Positions 24,601 through 33,660 of a stretch of 40,143 nt of DNA are shown piece after piece. The stretch spans positions 1,090-41,232 of the forward strand of contig NZ_VLNR01000062.1 in assembly GCF_007489275.1 (NCBI RefSeq). Direction: 5' to 3'. The stretch's first letter is position 1. The number at the start of each line of letters is the position of its first letter. A program made the translations under genes and the position numbers. The notes beneath the pieces were generated by a model. It worked only from the letters and a program-made list of their open reading frames with translations. It did no database searches and had not been told where the DNA came from. The stretch is from Aquimarina algiphila (GTDB taxonomy: Bacteria > Bacteroidota > Bacteroidia > Flavobacteriales > Flavobacteriaceae).

Positions 24601-25794
24601 ATGCCAGAAGGAACTATTCAATCTAAAATGGAACAGCTAAAATGCTGTGTGATCATTCCGACTTATAACAATGATAAAACTTTAAAACGTATTATCGATG
24701 GTATCTTAAACTACACAAAGGATATTATTGTCGTAAATGATGGTTCTACAGACCGTACTTTAGCCATTCTTAATGAATATCCTAATATTGAGCAAATACA
24801 TAAACCTGAAAATACAGGAAAAGGAACAGCCTTAAAAGCTGGTTTTAAACGCGCTGTATTTTTGGGGTTTGATTATGCTATTACCTTAGATACAGATGGG
24901 CAACATTTCCCAAAGGATATCCCATATTTTGTTGATGCTCTTATAGCTTCGGATAATAAAAATATACTGATTATTGGTGATCGTAATATGAATGAAGCCG
25001 ATGTTTTTGCAAAAAGTGCAAAAGGTAATCGGGTATCTACGTTTTGGATGTATGCAGCCACTGGCTTAAGATTAAATGACTCGCAATCTGGTTTTAGGTT
25101 ATATCCCATTAAGGAAATAGATGTGATAAAGTTTATGAAATCAACCAAAAAATTTGAATTTGAAATTGAAGCCATTGTCAAATCTTATTGGAGCGGAACA
25201 GAGATAAGACATGTACCAATTAATGTTTTATACGATCCTGTGGAGCGTGTGTCACACTTTAGGCCTTTTATGGATATTTCTCGTATGGTTATACTATACA
25301 CTTGGTTTCTTTTAGTTCGTTTATTCTATATTACACCTCGAAATTTATTTCGTAGATTTAAAAAAAAAGGCATAAAACGATTTTTAGTTGAAGATGTATT
25401 TAAACATCAAGATTCACCAAAAAAGAAAGCCTTATCCATTGCTTTAGGAATTTTTATTGGCTTGTCTCCACTTTGGGGTTTTCATACTATAATTGTACTT
25501 TTTTTGGCTGTTTTATTTCGACTTAATAAAGTTATAGCTTTTACTTTTTCTAATGTAAGTTTAGCACCTTTGGTTCCTTTTGTTGTATTTTTAAGTTTAC
25601 AGGTTGGTGATTTGGTACTGGGAACTGATATCAATTATTCTATAGAAGCTATTAGAGAAAATTTTGATGTTGCACAGCACTTAAAAACATATCTTGTTGG
25701 TAGCTTCACATTTTCTTCTGTAAGTGCCATAGTATTGGGTTTATTAAGTTATTTATTGCTTTCAATTGCAAACAAAAAAACAGCAAATGGGTAA
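24601..25794 (+). CDS. Family 2 glycosyltransferase fused to a DUF2062 membrane domain
   Basis: The protein has 397 residues. Residues 12-230 form a GT2 domain with V-I-I-P-T-Y-N-N, V-V-N-D-G-S-T-D and the metal-binding D-T-D (97-99). Residues about 260-390 form DUF2062, with G-I-F-I-G-L-S-P-L-W-G-F-H-T and several membrane segments. The fusion occurs in aryl polyene clusters of Bacteroidetes, presumably glycosylating the polyene or its lipid carrier at the inner membrane. An alternative start is the ATG at 24628. Its stop overlaps the exporter start in ATGGGTAA. Confidence 0.88.
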   Translation: MPEGTIQSKMEQLKCCVIIPTYNNDKTLKRIIDGILNYTKDIIVVNDGSTDRTLAILNEYPNIEQIHKPENTGKGTALKAGFKRAVFLGFDYAITLDTDGQHFPKDIPYFVDALIASDNKNILIIGDRNMNEADVFAKSAKGNRVSTFWMYAATGLRLNDSQSGFRLYPIKEIDVIKFMKSTKKFEFEIEAIVKSYWSGTEIRHVPINVLYDPVERVSHFRPFMDISRMVILYTWFLLVRLFYITPRNLFRRFKKKGIKRFLVEDVFKHQDSPKKKALSIALGIFIGLSPLWGFHTIIVLFLAVLFRLNKVIAFTFSNVSLAPLVPFVVFLSLQVGDLVLGTDINYSIEAIRENFDVAQHLKTYLVGSFTFSSVSAIVLGLLSYLLLSIANKKTANG

Positions 25795-28240
25795 CCTATT
25801 CTGGAAGATATATAGATCCATAACTCATAAAAGGATTTATTACGGGATTATTAGCATAGTGTTAATGGGTATTTTGTCATGGATTGCTTCTAGTATAAAA
25901 TTCGATGAAGATATATCAAAATTAATTCCTGCAAACAAAGAAAATGAGAAGCTACAAAAGGTCTTGAAAAATGTCAACTTCTCGGATAAAATCATTGTAA
26001 ATATTAGTTTAGAGGACAACGGAGAATTTGAAGACCTGGTTGATTATGCCATAGCATTTACAGATAGTATTTCTAATAATTATAATAAATATATTACTAG
26101 TATTAAAGGTAAAATTGAAGAGGAAGATGCTCTAGAAACTATTGATTTTGTCTATAACAATTTACCGTTCTTTTTATCTGAAAGTGATTATGAAACGATA
26201 GCGTCTAAAATTGATAAGGATTCGATTGAAACCATTACAAAAGCTAATTATGAAACTCTTGTTTCACCTTCTGGTTTTATTGCCAAAAGTTTTATTGTTA
26301 AAGATCCATTAGGGGTATCCTTTATGGGACTAAAACAACTTAACGAGTTAGGCTTGGCGGATGATTTTAAGCTTAAAGACGGTTTTTTGGTTCATAAAGA
26401 TGAAAAACATATTTTACTTTTTATTTCTCCAAAATTTGACACAGGAAACACTGCTGAAAATCAACCTTTTTCTGATACTATATACCGGTTACAAAAAGAC
26501 TTAAATAGCGATTATAAAAACAAAGTGAGGAGCACTTATTTTGGAGGTCCATTAATTGCGGTAGCAAATGCTGAACAAATAAAAACAGACATTCAATTCA
26601 CTGTGAGTATTGCATTGTCAATTTTACTGCTGCTATTTATATTCTTTTATAAAAAACTAAGTATTCCTCTAATATTATTTGTTCCCACAATATTTGGAGC
26701 TTTATTGGCAATTGCTATTCTTAGTCTTATAAGAACCGAAATTTCAGCAATCTCATTAGGTATAGGTGCTGTGCTTTTGGGCGTTACAATAGATTATTCG
26801 CTTCATATACTTACACATATTCGAAGTCACGGAACAACAAAATCATTATATACGAGTATTAGTAAACCAATTATAATGAGTAGCCTAACAACGGCTTTAG
26901 CATTTTTGTGCTTATTGTTTATAGAGTCTCAGGCATTGCAAGATTTAGGGATTTTTGCGGCTATCAGTGTTATTGGATCTTCAGTTTTTGCGCTAATTTT
27001 TATACCACAAACGTATAAACCTAAAGCAAGTGGAAATAATATTAAATCCACATTTATTGATACTATTGCAAATTATAATTTTAATAAGAATAAAACTTTA
27101 ATTGCTGTGCTTTGCATTCTTTTGGTTTTAAGTCTCTTTACTTTTAACAAAGTGGTATTTAATAAAGATTTATCGCAACTTAATTATACATCACCAGAGT
27201 TAGATAATGCAGAATTACAATTAGACAATTTAATAAATATTTCGTCTAAATCTCTTTATATTGTAGCTTTTGGTAATACTATGGAAGCGGTGTTGCAAAC
27301 CAATGACGACATTCATCGTAGGTTGTCAAAATTTAAATCTGAAGATGCTGTCTTAGATTTTAATTCTATTGGAGCTTTAGTAAGTTCATCAAAAAGGCAA
27401 AACAAGCAAATTCAAGATTGGGAAGATTTCTGGGGCAACAATAAAAAAATAAAACTTAAAGAATACCTAATTGAAAGTGGAAATGCTTTTGGTTTTAAAA
27501 GTACTAGTTTTAATACGTTTTATGAGCTTTTAGATAAGAAATTTAGTTCTCTTAAAATTGTAGATTACTCAAAAATAACCTCTATTCCTATAGATGATTT
27601 TATTTCTGTTAATGATGATTTTATTACAGTAACTTCTGTTGTCAAAATTAATAAAGATCAATTTTCCTTAGTTAAAGATGCTTTTAATTCAGATGAAAAT
27701 ATAATAGTCTTTGATAGGCAAAATGTTAATGAGGAGCTATTAGGTGGGTTAAAGAACGAATTTAATAATCTTATTGGATATAGTTTTACCCTTATTGTAT
27801 TACTTTTATTAACCTTTTACAAAAATATAAAACTTACATTGATTACAATACTTCCGATTCTAGCTACTTGGCTATTAACGCTTGGTTTAATGGGGTTATT
27901 TGGACTTGAATTTAATATATTTAGTATTATAATTTCAACATTCATTTTTGGATTAGGTGTTGATTATAGTATTTTTATGACCAACGGTTTATTAAGACAA
28001 TCACAATATGATATTAAGACTCTAGCTACGTTTAAAGCTTCAGTTATTTTATCTGTTATTACAACATTATTAGGTGTTGGCGTCTTGATATTTGCAAAAC
28101 ATCCTGCGTTAAGCTCTTTGGCTTTAGTTTCCGTAATAGGTATTATATCAGCAATGCTTATATCATTTACAATCCAGCCATTTTTATATAAATTCTTTAT
28201 TACAAATTCTACAAAAGAGATGACTAATGAGGAAAATTAA
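25787..28240 (+). CDS. MMPL/RND-family transporter
   Basis: From ATG at 25787 the protein has 817 residues. The longer frame needs a TTG and adds seven polar residues. It shows the RND two-fold plan: one N-terminal membrane helix, a large periplasmic loop with F-D-E-D-I-S-K-L-I-P, five helices about 260-410 including L-G-V-T-I-D-Y-S-L-H, and then a second copy with G-L-G-V-D-Y-S-I-F-M. The Asp in both copies is the family proton-relay position. It should export the glyco-lipidic polyene precursor toward the LolA-like carrier. Confidence 0.9.
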   Translation: MGNLFWKIYRSITHKRIYYGIISIVLMGILSWIASSIKFDEDISKLIPANKENEKLQKVLKNVNFSDKIIVNISLEDNGEFEDLVDYAIAFTDSISNNYNKYITSIKGKIEEEDALETIDFVYNNLPFFLSESDYETIASKIDKDSIETITKANYETLVSPSGFIAKSFIVKDPLGVSFMGLKQLNELGLADDFKLKDGFLVHKDEKHILLFISPKFDTGNTAENQPFSDTIYRLQKDLNSDYKNKVRSTYFGGPLIAVANAEQIKTDIQFTVSIALSILLLLFIFFYKKLSIPLILFVPTIFGALLAIAILSLIRTEISAISLGIGAVLLGVTIDYSLHILTHIRSHGTTKSLYTSISKPIIMSSLTTALAFLCLLFIESQALQDLGIFAAISVIGSSVFALIFIPQTYKPKASGNNIKSTFIDTIANYNFNKNKTLIAVLCILLVLSLFTFNKVVFNKDLSQLNYTSPELDNAELQLDNLINISSKSLYIVAFGNTMEAVLQTNDDIHRRLSKFKSEDAVLDFNSIGALVSSSKRQNKQIQDWEDFWGNNKKIKLKEYLIESGNAFGFKSTSFNTFYELLDKKFSSLKIVDYSKITSIPIDDFISVNDDFITVTSVVKINKDQFSLVKDAFNSDENIIVFDRQNVNEELLGGLKNEFNNLIGYSFTLIVLLLLTFYKNIKLTLITILPILATWLLTLGLMGLFGLEFNIFSIIISTFIFGLGVDYSIFMTNGLLRQSQYDIKTLATFKASVILSVITTLLGVGVLIFAKHPALSSLALVSVIGIISAMLISFTIQPFLYKFFITNSTKEMTNEEN

Positions 28241-28331
28241 AATCGTATCAATATCAAGAAACGGGATGTTATTAAAAAAAAGTAATGTAAATTATATTCA
28301 AAATTTGGTTGAAGATCGAATTGTGATGTGA
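28227..28331 (+). CDS. Possible 34-residue basic peptide coupled to the exporter gene
   Basis: An ATG at 28227, inside the last codons of the exporter gene, opens a frame of 34 codons (MRKIKIVSISRNG...) ending at TGA 28329-28331. It fills the otherwise unexplained gap between exporter and C45 lipoprotein. The overlap suggests translational coupling. I recognise no family; it may be the remnant of a lost gene or an artefact. Confidence 0.28.
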   Translation: MRKIKIVSISRNGMLLKKSNVNYIQNLVEDRIVM

Positions 28332-28411
28332 TGCTTTATAATAATATACGTATGGTAAATCGTCTTAATACATGGTGTGTAAAGCAGTTTCAAGTTCTTA
28401 AAAGACTCTTG

Positions 28412-30073
28412 ATGAAGGGGATGGTTATTTGGTTATTTAGTATTGTAATATTTACTTCTTGTGGTATAAAAAAGTCTTTAAATGATCTTCCAGACATTTC
28501 GAACTATACTTCCACTATTCCAGAAAAAGTTAATGTCAATGATTCAACATCTTATACTGGCAATAGCTTTCTTACCAAAAATAAACAAGGACTTTGGGAA
28601 TTGTATGTAGAAGGTGACCCGTTAGAACGAGGATTACTCATAGGAAGTCTTACTAAAGAACTTATGTATAAACAAGAAGCAGTATTTTTTGATAAAATCA
28701 GTGAACTTGTGCCTTCAGAAGGTAAACAAAAATTTTTACGAAAGTTTCTTTCCTGGTACAATCGTAAAATGTATAAACATATTACCAACGAGTATAAAAG
28801 TGAAATATACGGAGTCTCACAGTATGCATCCACAGATTTTAATAGTATTGCTCCGCCTTATTTACGTTCGTTATATTTACATGGAGCGCATGATATTGGC
28901 CATGCATTACAAGATTTAGCTTTAGTAGGGTGTACGTCTTTTGCTGCCTGGGGAAACAAAACAGAAGATGGTAAACTACTTATTGGTCGTAATTTTGACT
29001 TTTATGCCGGTGATGCCTTTGCCGAAAATAAAATCATAGCCTTTGTTAATCCAACAACAGGGTACAAATTTGTTTCTGTAACTTGGGGAGGAATGATTGG
29101 TGTTGTTTCTGGTATGAATGATCAGGGTTTAACAGTTACCATCAATGCGGGTAAATCTAAAATTCCGTTAGTAGCAAAAACACCGATTTCTATTTTAACG
29201 CGGGAAATTTTGCAATATGCATCCAATATAGAGGAAGCCATTGCCATTGCAAAAAAACGTGAAGTATTTGTTTCTGAATCTATTCTTGTTGGAAGTGCAA
29301 AAGATAAAAAAGCTATGCTAATTGAAGTATCACCTAAGAATTTTGGTGTTTATGAAGTTGAAAATACAAATCAATTAATTTGTTCTAATCATTTTCAAAG
29401 TGATGCTTATGAAGATGATCGAAGAAATAAAAAAACGATCGAAGAAAGCCACACACAATATAGATTCGAGAGAATGCAAGAACTGTTAACAGAAGCTGAT
29501 AAAATAAGTCCTACTGAAGCTTTTGCAATTTTAAGAGATAAAAATGGTAAAGGCAACAAAACCATCGGTTATGGTAATGAAAAAGCACTTAACCAATTAT
29601 TGGCACATCATGGTATTGTGTTTCAACCAGAAGATTTAAAAGTTTGGATCTCTTCTAATCCATATCAATTGGGTGAGTTTGTAGCTTATGATCTGAATGA
29701 TGTTTTTAGTAATAGAATGGGAAATCCATCTAAAATTTCAATTTCCAAGGAAAAAGATAATATCGATAAAGATCCTTTTTTACTATCAGAAGATTATCAT
29801 AATTATGAAAAATATCGAGTACTGGAACGTAAAGTAGAACAAGCTATCGAAGATCAAATAAAACTTGATGCAGAAGATTTAGAGAGGCTTGTAATTTTGA
29901 ATCCAGAATATTGGAAAGCACACAAACTTGCAGGCGATTATTACTATCAAAATCGGAATTATCCTAAAGCATTAAAGGCCTTCAGTGTAGCATCTACCAA
30001 AGAAATCACAACACTTCCTGATGCTCAATATATTTCAAAATATATAAAAAAATCTCAACGAAAATTAAAATGA
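28412..30073 (+). CDS. C45-family acyltransferase/hydrolase lipoprotein
   Basis: I place the start at ATG 28412, which gives a clean lipoprotein signal (MKGMVIWLFSIVIFTSC; lipid-modified Cys17) and 553 residues. Starts at 28328 (GTG), 28331 or 28352 would give an overlong N-region. The Ntn-hydrolase core has the probable nucleophile Cys174 in V-G-C-T-S-F-A-A-W-G, followed by R-N-F-D-F-Y, typical of the C45/isopenicillin N acyltransferase group. The last about 80 residues look like a TPR (Y-Y-Q-N-R-N-Y-P-K-A-L-K-A-F). Such proteins occur in Bacteroidetes pigment clusters and may transfer or cleave an acyl-amide at the outer membrane. Substrate unknown. Confidence 0.8.
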   Translation: MKGMVIWLFSIVIFTSCGIKKSLNDLPDISNYTSTIPEKVNVNDSTSYTGNSFLTKNKQGLWELYVEGDPLERGLLIGSLTKELMYKQEAVFFDKISELVPSEGKQKFLRKFLSWYNRKMYKHITNEYKSEIYGVSQYASTDFNSIAPPYLRSLYLHGAHDIGHALQDLALVGCTSFAAWGNKTEDGKLLIGRNFDFYAGDAFAENKIIAFVNPTTGYKFVSVTWGGMIGVVSGMNDQGLTVTINAGKSKIPLVAKTPISILTREILQYASNIEEAIAIAKKREVFVSESILVGSAKDKKAMLIEVSPKNFGVYEVENTNQLICSNHFQSDAYEDDRRNKKTIEESHTQYRFERMQELLTEADKISPTEAFAILRDKNGKGNKTIGYGNEKALNQLLAHHGIVFQPEDLKVWISSNPYQLGEFVAYDLNDVFSNRMGNPSKISISKEKDNIDKDPFLLSEDYHNYEKYRVLERKVEQAIEDQIKLDAEDLERLVILNPEYWKAHKLAGDYYYQNRNYPKALKAFSVASTKEITTLPDAQYISKYIKKSQRKLK

Positions 30074-31371
30074 TGATTCCAGATATTGAGAAACAATCTA
30101 TTTTAAAAATTAAAGCTTTTCAAGAAGAAAAACTTAAAGAAGTTTTGCATTATGTGAATCAGAAATCCCCATTTTATAAACGACTATTCAAATCTCACCA
30201 TATTTCTATTGCTAACATTAATTCGATTGAAGATTTAACACAAATACCACCAACCACAAAGGATGATTTACAATCATATAATGATGATTTTTTTTGTGTT
30301 CCTAAAACTGAAATTATAGATTATGTCACTACGTCCGGGACTTTAGGAGATCCAGTTACTATTGCCTTAACCAATAAAGATTTAGACAGGTTAGCATATA
30401 ACGAAGCTATTTCGTTTGGATGTTCAGGAGTGACAAAAGATGATATTTTACAACTAATGACTACTGTTGATAAACGGTTTATGGCAGGTATGGCATATTT
30501 TTTAGGAGCCAGACAATTAGGAGCTGGTATTATTCGTGTTGGTGCTGGGACTCCTGAACTTCAATGGGATTCTATATTAAAATTTAAACCAACTTATCTT
30601 ATTGTTGTGCCTTCGTTTTTATTAAAATTAATCGAGTATGCTAATTTAAACGGAATTAATATTAATACTTCTGGAATCAAAGGAGCAATATGCATTGGAG
30701 AACCTATTAGAAATGATGATTTTTCTTTAAATATTTTAGGACAGAAAATAAGTGAGTCTTGGGATATTGATATGTACTCAACTTATGCTTCATCCGAAAT
30801 GCATACAGCGTTTACAGAATGTGAATATCAAAATGGCGGGCATCACCATCCAGAACTAGTTATTGTTGAAATTTTGGACGAAGAAAACCAACCAGTAAAC
30901 AATGGTGATATTGGTGAACTGACTATTACCACCCTCGGTATTGAAGCCATGCCTTTAGTTCGATTTAAAACAGGAGATATGCTAAGAGCTCATTATGAAC
31001 CCTGTAAATGTGGCAGAACTACATTACGTTTGGGGCCAGTAAACGGGCGAAAAAAACAGATGATAAAATACAAAGGGACAACGTTATATCCACCAGCAAT
31101 ACAAAACATAATGAATTATTTTGAAGATGTGGAGAGTTTTATTATAGAAATTTCCCACAATCAAGTTGGTACTGATGAAATTTTAATCAAGCTTGCTAGT
31201 AAAGGTTTAATCCCAGATTTACTGCAGCAAATAAAAAATCATTTTAAAGCAAAGCTTAGAGTAACACCACGTATTGAATTTTGTGATAAAGATGATATTG
31301 ACAAATTAAGATTCCCTAAACTGAGTAGAAAACCCGTTCTGGTGATCGATAAACGTAATTTGGATACATAG
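30070..31371 (+). CDS. Phenylacetate-CoA ligase (PaaK)-like AMP-forming ligase
   Basis: This 433-residue adenylating enzyme has the P-loop T-T-S-G-T-L-G-D-P (about 96-104), Y-A-S-S-E-M (about 238-243), a C-x-C-G segment (C-E-P-C-K-C-G-R) that resembles the zinc loop of PaaK relatives, and a PaaK-type C-terminal lid. Unlike 4-coumarate:CoA ligases it belongs to the short PaaK group. As last gene of the operon it probably activates the aryl starter (4-coumarate or a derivative) for loading on the ACP, the role of ApeH in other clusters. This role is inference. Confidence 0.86.
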   Translation: MMIPDIEKQSILKIKAFQEEKLKEVLHYVNQKSPFYKRLFKSHHISIANINSIEDLTQIPPTTKDDLQSYNDDFFCVPKTEIIDYVTTSGTLGDPVTIALTNKDLDRLAYNEAISFGCSGVTKDDILQLMTTVDKRFMAGMAYFLGARQLGAGIIRVGAGTPELQWDSILKFKPTYLIVVPSFLLKLIEYANLNGININTSGIKGAICIGEPIRNDDFSLNILGQKISESWDIDMYSTYASSEMHTAFTECEYQNGGHHHPELVIVEILDEENQPVNNGDIGELTITTLGIEAMPLVRFKTGDMLRAHYEPCKCGRTTLRLGPVNGRKKQMIKYKGTTLYPPAIQNIMNYFEDVESFIIEISHNQVGTDEILIKLASKGLIPDLLQQIKNHFKAKLRVTPRIEFCDKDDIDKLRFPKLSRKPVLVIDKRNLDT

Positions 31372-31462
31372 ATTACGGTATATTCTACAGAGAATAATGG
31401 TTCCTCTTCTTTAAACTGGGTGATAATGCCTTTGTAGAACTATATGAGAGCTTAAGGTGGGT

Positions 31463-31486
31463 AACCAAGTTAGTAATTTGGTTTTT
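31463..31486 (+). terminator. Intrinsic terminator of the aryl polyene operon
   Basis: AACCAA (31463-31468) pairs with TTGGTT (31478-31483) around a 9-base loop. The stem runs straight into five T (31482-31486). It lies 91 bases past the stop of the last operon gene. Confidence 0.7.
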
Positions 31487-31509
31487 AATAATATGATTAC
31501 TTCCCACTA

Positions 31510-31590
31510 CAATATCTGATAAACCTTTTTGAATAAAGGGATGGTAGAGTAGGAGGTGCACTCGTAGCGGGAGTTTTTGTATGTTTTAGG
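31510..31590 (+). repeat. Dispersed hairpin element, copy A
   Basis: About 80 bases align with 39479-39558 at roughly 70% identity by eye. The first part is a hairpin with stem CCTTT (31524-31528)/AAAGG (31535-31539). Copy B has a C:G pair where this stem has a T:A pair, a compensatory change. The second half ends in GGGAGTTTTTG, identical in both copies. It is downstream of a plus-strand gene in both places, so an RNA 3'-end element or a small mobile relic is possible. Confidence 0.5.
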
Positions 31591-31874
31591 TAGGGTTTTA
31601 TTAATTTATAAACTGGCAAAAACAATTTAAATTACATTAGAGAATTAAATAGCGTTTGTGATAAAGGTATAGTTTATTGATTGAAGTTTTGTTGGAGTAA
31701 GTGGTTTATAATACCATTATTGCTTAAAGGAGATTTTAAGTTACTACGCTGTATAAAATGGAATTCAAAAAAATATGTATTCAAAAAAGTTTTTGATATT
31801 ACTTTTTTATTACATTTGAATATAACAAATAATGAGTCTATTAAGGACGCATTGCCTACATAAATGAAAACGTT

Positions 31875-32030
31875 TTTCAGATTCGGGCTTAGGAGCATAA
31901 AGAAGTCTACTCCAAAAGCTGCCTCAGGGATGAGGAACCGAATTCTCAGGCTGACTTCCAAAAAGTATACAATTGCACTTCAATTTTTTGAACGAGTATC
32001 ATTCGTTCCCTACACCATTTCTATTATTCG
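31875..32030 (+). ncRNA. Candidate structured RNA leader upstream of the polyamine operon
   Basis: Several pairings are visible: GAAGTC (31902-31907) with GACTTC (31953-31958), CCTC (31922-31925) with GAGG (31932-31935), GGAG (31892-31895) with CTCC (31910-31913), and GAACGA (31990-31995) with TCGTTC (32003-32008). AGATTCGG (31879-31886) can also pair, with one bulge, with 31938-31946. That pairing conflicts with the GAAGTC/GACTTC stem, which would be switch-like. The stretch is richer in G/C than its surroundings. It matches no riboswitch class that I can recognise. Confidence 0.4.
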
Positions 32031-32049
32031 AGTATGAGATAATTGATAT

Positions 32050-32070
32050 AAATGGCAATGCCATTTTTCT
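32050..32070 (+). terminator. Hairpin with T-tract ahead of the arginine decarboxylase gene
   Basis: AAATGGC (32050-32056) and GCCATTT (32060-32066) form a 7-bp stem with a 3-base loop, followed by TTTCTT. It lies 113 bases upstream of the speA-like ATG. It could end a short leader RNA or act as an attenuator controlled by the structured stretch before it. It could also simply be a terminator of an upstream small RNA. Confidence 0.5.
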
Positions 32071-32179
32071 TATCTATTTCTAATTTTTTAATCTTATATA
32101 ATGAAATGATCCATAGATTTTCAGGCTATTCTGGTCTGTGTTTCCAATGGTGAATTTCGTCTGCAAATCATAAAAACAG

Positions 32180-33634
32180 ATGAAAACAAAATATATAGAT
32201 CTTATCGATCAAACCTTTCATTTCCCCCAAGAAGAATTTAAACTGGAGGAAAACCAATTACAGTTTCATGGCATCAATCTTATGGAACTGATTGCTCAAT
32301 ATGGAGCACCGCTAAAGTTTACCTATCTCCCTAAAATATCAGAAAACATTAACCGAGCAAAAAGATGGTTTGACAATGCGATAAAGACAAATAATTATGT
32401 GGGTAATTATCACTACTGTTATTGTACTAAAAGCTCTCACTTTCAACACGTGTTAAACGAAGCGTTAAAAAACGATATTCATATAGAAACATCTTCAGCT
32501 TTTGATATTGATATTGTAGAAAACTTAAAGGCCAAAGGCAAAATCAATAATAATACGTATGTGATCTGCAATGGTTTTAAAAGAGACCAGTATATCCAAA
32601 ACATAGCTCTATTAATCAATAAAGGCCATCGTAATTGTATTCCTATCATTGATAATTATGAAGAATTAGATCTATTAAATGATGTAATTAATGAAGGCTT
32701 TCAGGTGGGTATCCGTATTGCTTCAGAAGAAGAACCAAAGTTTGAATTTTATACTTCTAGATTAGGAATTGGGTATAGAAATATTGTGTCTTTTTATAAT
32801 AATCAAATAAAGAATAACCCAAAAGTGAAACTAAAGATGCTTCATTTCTTTATTAATACGGGTATTCGTGATACTGCTTATTATTGGAATGAGTTGTTAA
32901 AATGTTTAAAGGTGTACATCAGTCTTAAAAAATTATGTCCATCCTTAGATAGCTTAAATATTGGTGGTGGTTTCCCAATAAAAAATTCTTTGGCATTCGA
33001 TTATGATTACCAGTACATGATTAATGAAATCATAAACCAAATCCAAATTGCCTGTGAAGAAGCACGTGTAGATGTTCCTGATATATTTACGGAGTTTGGG
33101 AGCTTTACTGTAGGCGAAAGTGGTGGAGCTATTTATGAAGTGCTATATCAAAAACAACAGAATGATCGTGAAAAATGGAATATGATCAATTCATCTTTTA
33201 TCACGACAATTCCAGATACTTGGGCGATAAATAAACGTTTTGTGATGCTTCCGGTTAATAGATGGGAAGAAGAGTATGAACGGGTACTACTAGGTGGATT
33301 AACTTGTGATAGCGATGATTATTACAATTCCGAACAACATATGAATGCCATATATCTACCAAAATATAAAAAAGATAAACCGTTATACATTGGATTTTTC
33401 AATACCGGTGCGTATCAGGAAACTATTGGTGGTTTTGGCGGGTTGCAACACTGTCTGATCCCACAGCCTAAACATATTTTGATAGATCGTGACGAAAATG
33501 GAAAGGTAACTACAGAAGTTTTTGCACCACAACAAACCTCAGAACAGTTACTATCTATTCTTGGATATCAAAAAACAGTAAAAGAAGAAGTTTTAGAATA
33601 TTCACAAAAAGTACCATTTATACATCCTAATTAA
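32180..33634 (+). CDS. speA: Arginine decarboxylase, PLP-dependent type III fold
   Basis: This 484-residue protein belongs to the alanine-racemase-fold decarboxylases. PLP Lys84 is in C-Y-C-T-K-S-S-H-F; E-T-S-S-A-F-D, L-N-I-G-G-G-F-P and Q-E-T-I-G-G-F-G-G follow in the expected order. It is shorter than E. coli SpeA (about 650) and matches the compact Bacteroidetes form. It converts arginine to agmatine. The agmatinase gene follows after 26 bp. Substrate assignment rests on that context as well as family. The start is the ATG after an A-rich stretch, 113 bases beyond the hairpin at 32050-32066. Confidence 0.88.
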   Translation: MKTKYIDLIDQTFHFPQEEFKLEENQLQFHGINLMELIAQYGAPLKFTYLPKISENINRAKRWFDNAIKTNNYVGNYHYCYCTKSSHFQHVLNEALKNDIHIETSSAFDIDIVENLKAKGKINNNTYVICNGFKRDQYIQNIALLINKGHRNCIPIIDNYEELDLLNDVINEGFQVGIRIASEEEPKFEFYTSRLGIGYRNIVSFYNNQIKNNPKVKLKMLHFFINTGIRDTAYYWNELLKCLKVYISLKKLCPSLDSLNIGGGFPIKNSLAFDYDYQYMINEIINQIQIACEEARVDVPDIFTEFGSFTVGESGGAIYEVLYQKQQNDREKWNMINSSFITTIPDTWAINKRFVMLPVNRWEEEYERVLLGGLTCDSDDYYNSEQHMNAIYLPKYKKDKPLYIGFFNTGAYQETIGGFGGLQHCLIPQPKHILIDRDENGKVTTEVFAPQQTSEQLLSILGYQKTVKEEVLEYSQKVPFIHPN

Positions 33635-33660
33635 TTTATTAAATCCAAACATTTTTTAAA

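Larger units (their letters stand above)
31372..32179 (+). other. 808-base intergenic region: terminator, dispersed element, hairpin-rich leader
   Basis: No protein-coding frame is convincing. In order it holds the operon terminator (31463-31486), a dispersed element shared with 39479 (31510-31590), a plain A/T-rich stretch (about 31591-31870), and a more G/C-rich hairpin-rich stretch (about 31875-32070) before the arginine decarboxylase start. Each part is listed separately. Confidence 0.6.

Noticed and set aside
31455..31600. Possible CRISPR or integron attC array suggested by the repeated element near 31510 and 39479
   Set aside because: Only two copies 8 kb apart, no regular spacing, no cas or integrase gene, and no attC-type core site.
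31921..31960. Signal recognition particle RNA or known riboswitch (TPP, SAM, cobalamin, guanidine)
   Set aside because: The conserved core sequences of these classes are not present, so I keep it as an unclassified structured candidate.
31674..31961. 95-residue frame on the minus strand (and a 60-residue frame at 31681-31863 on plus)
   Set aside because: They overlap each other and the hairpin-rich leader, have no recognisable domain, and show a composition expected of random A/T-rich sequence.
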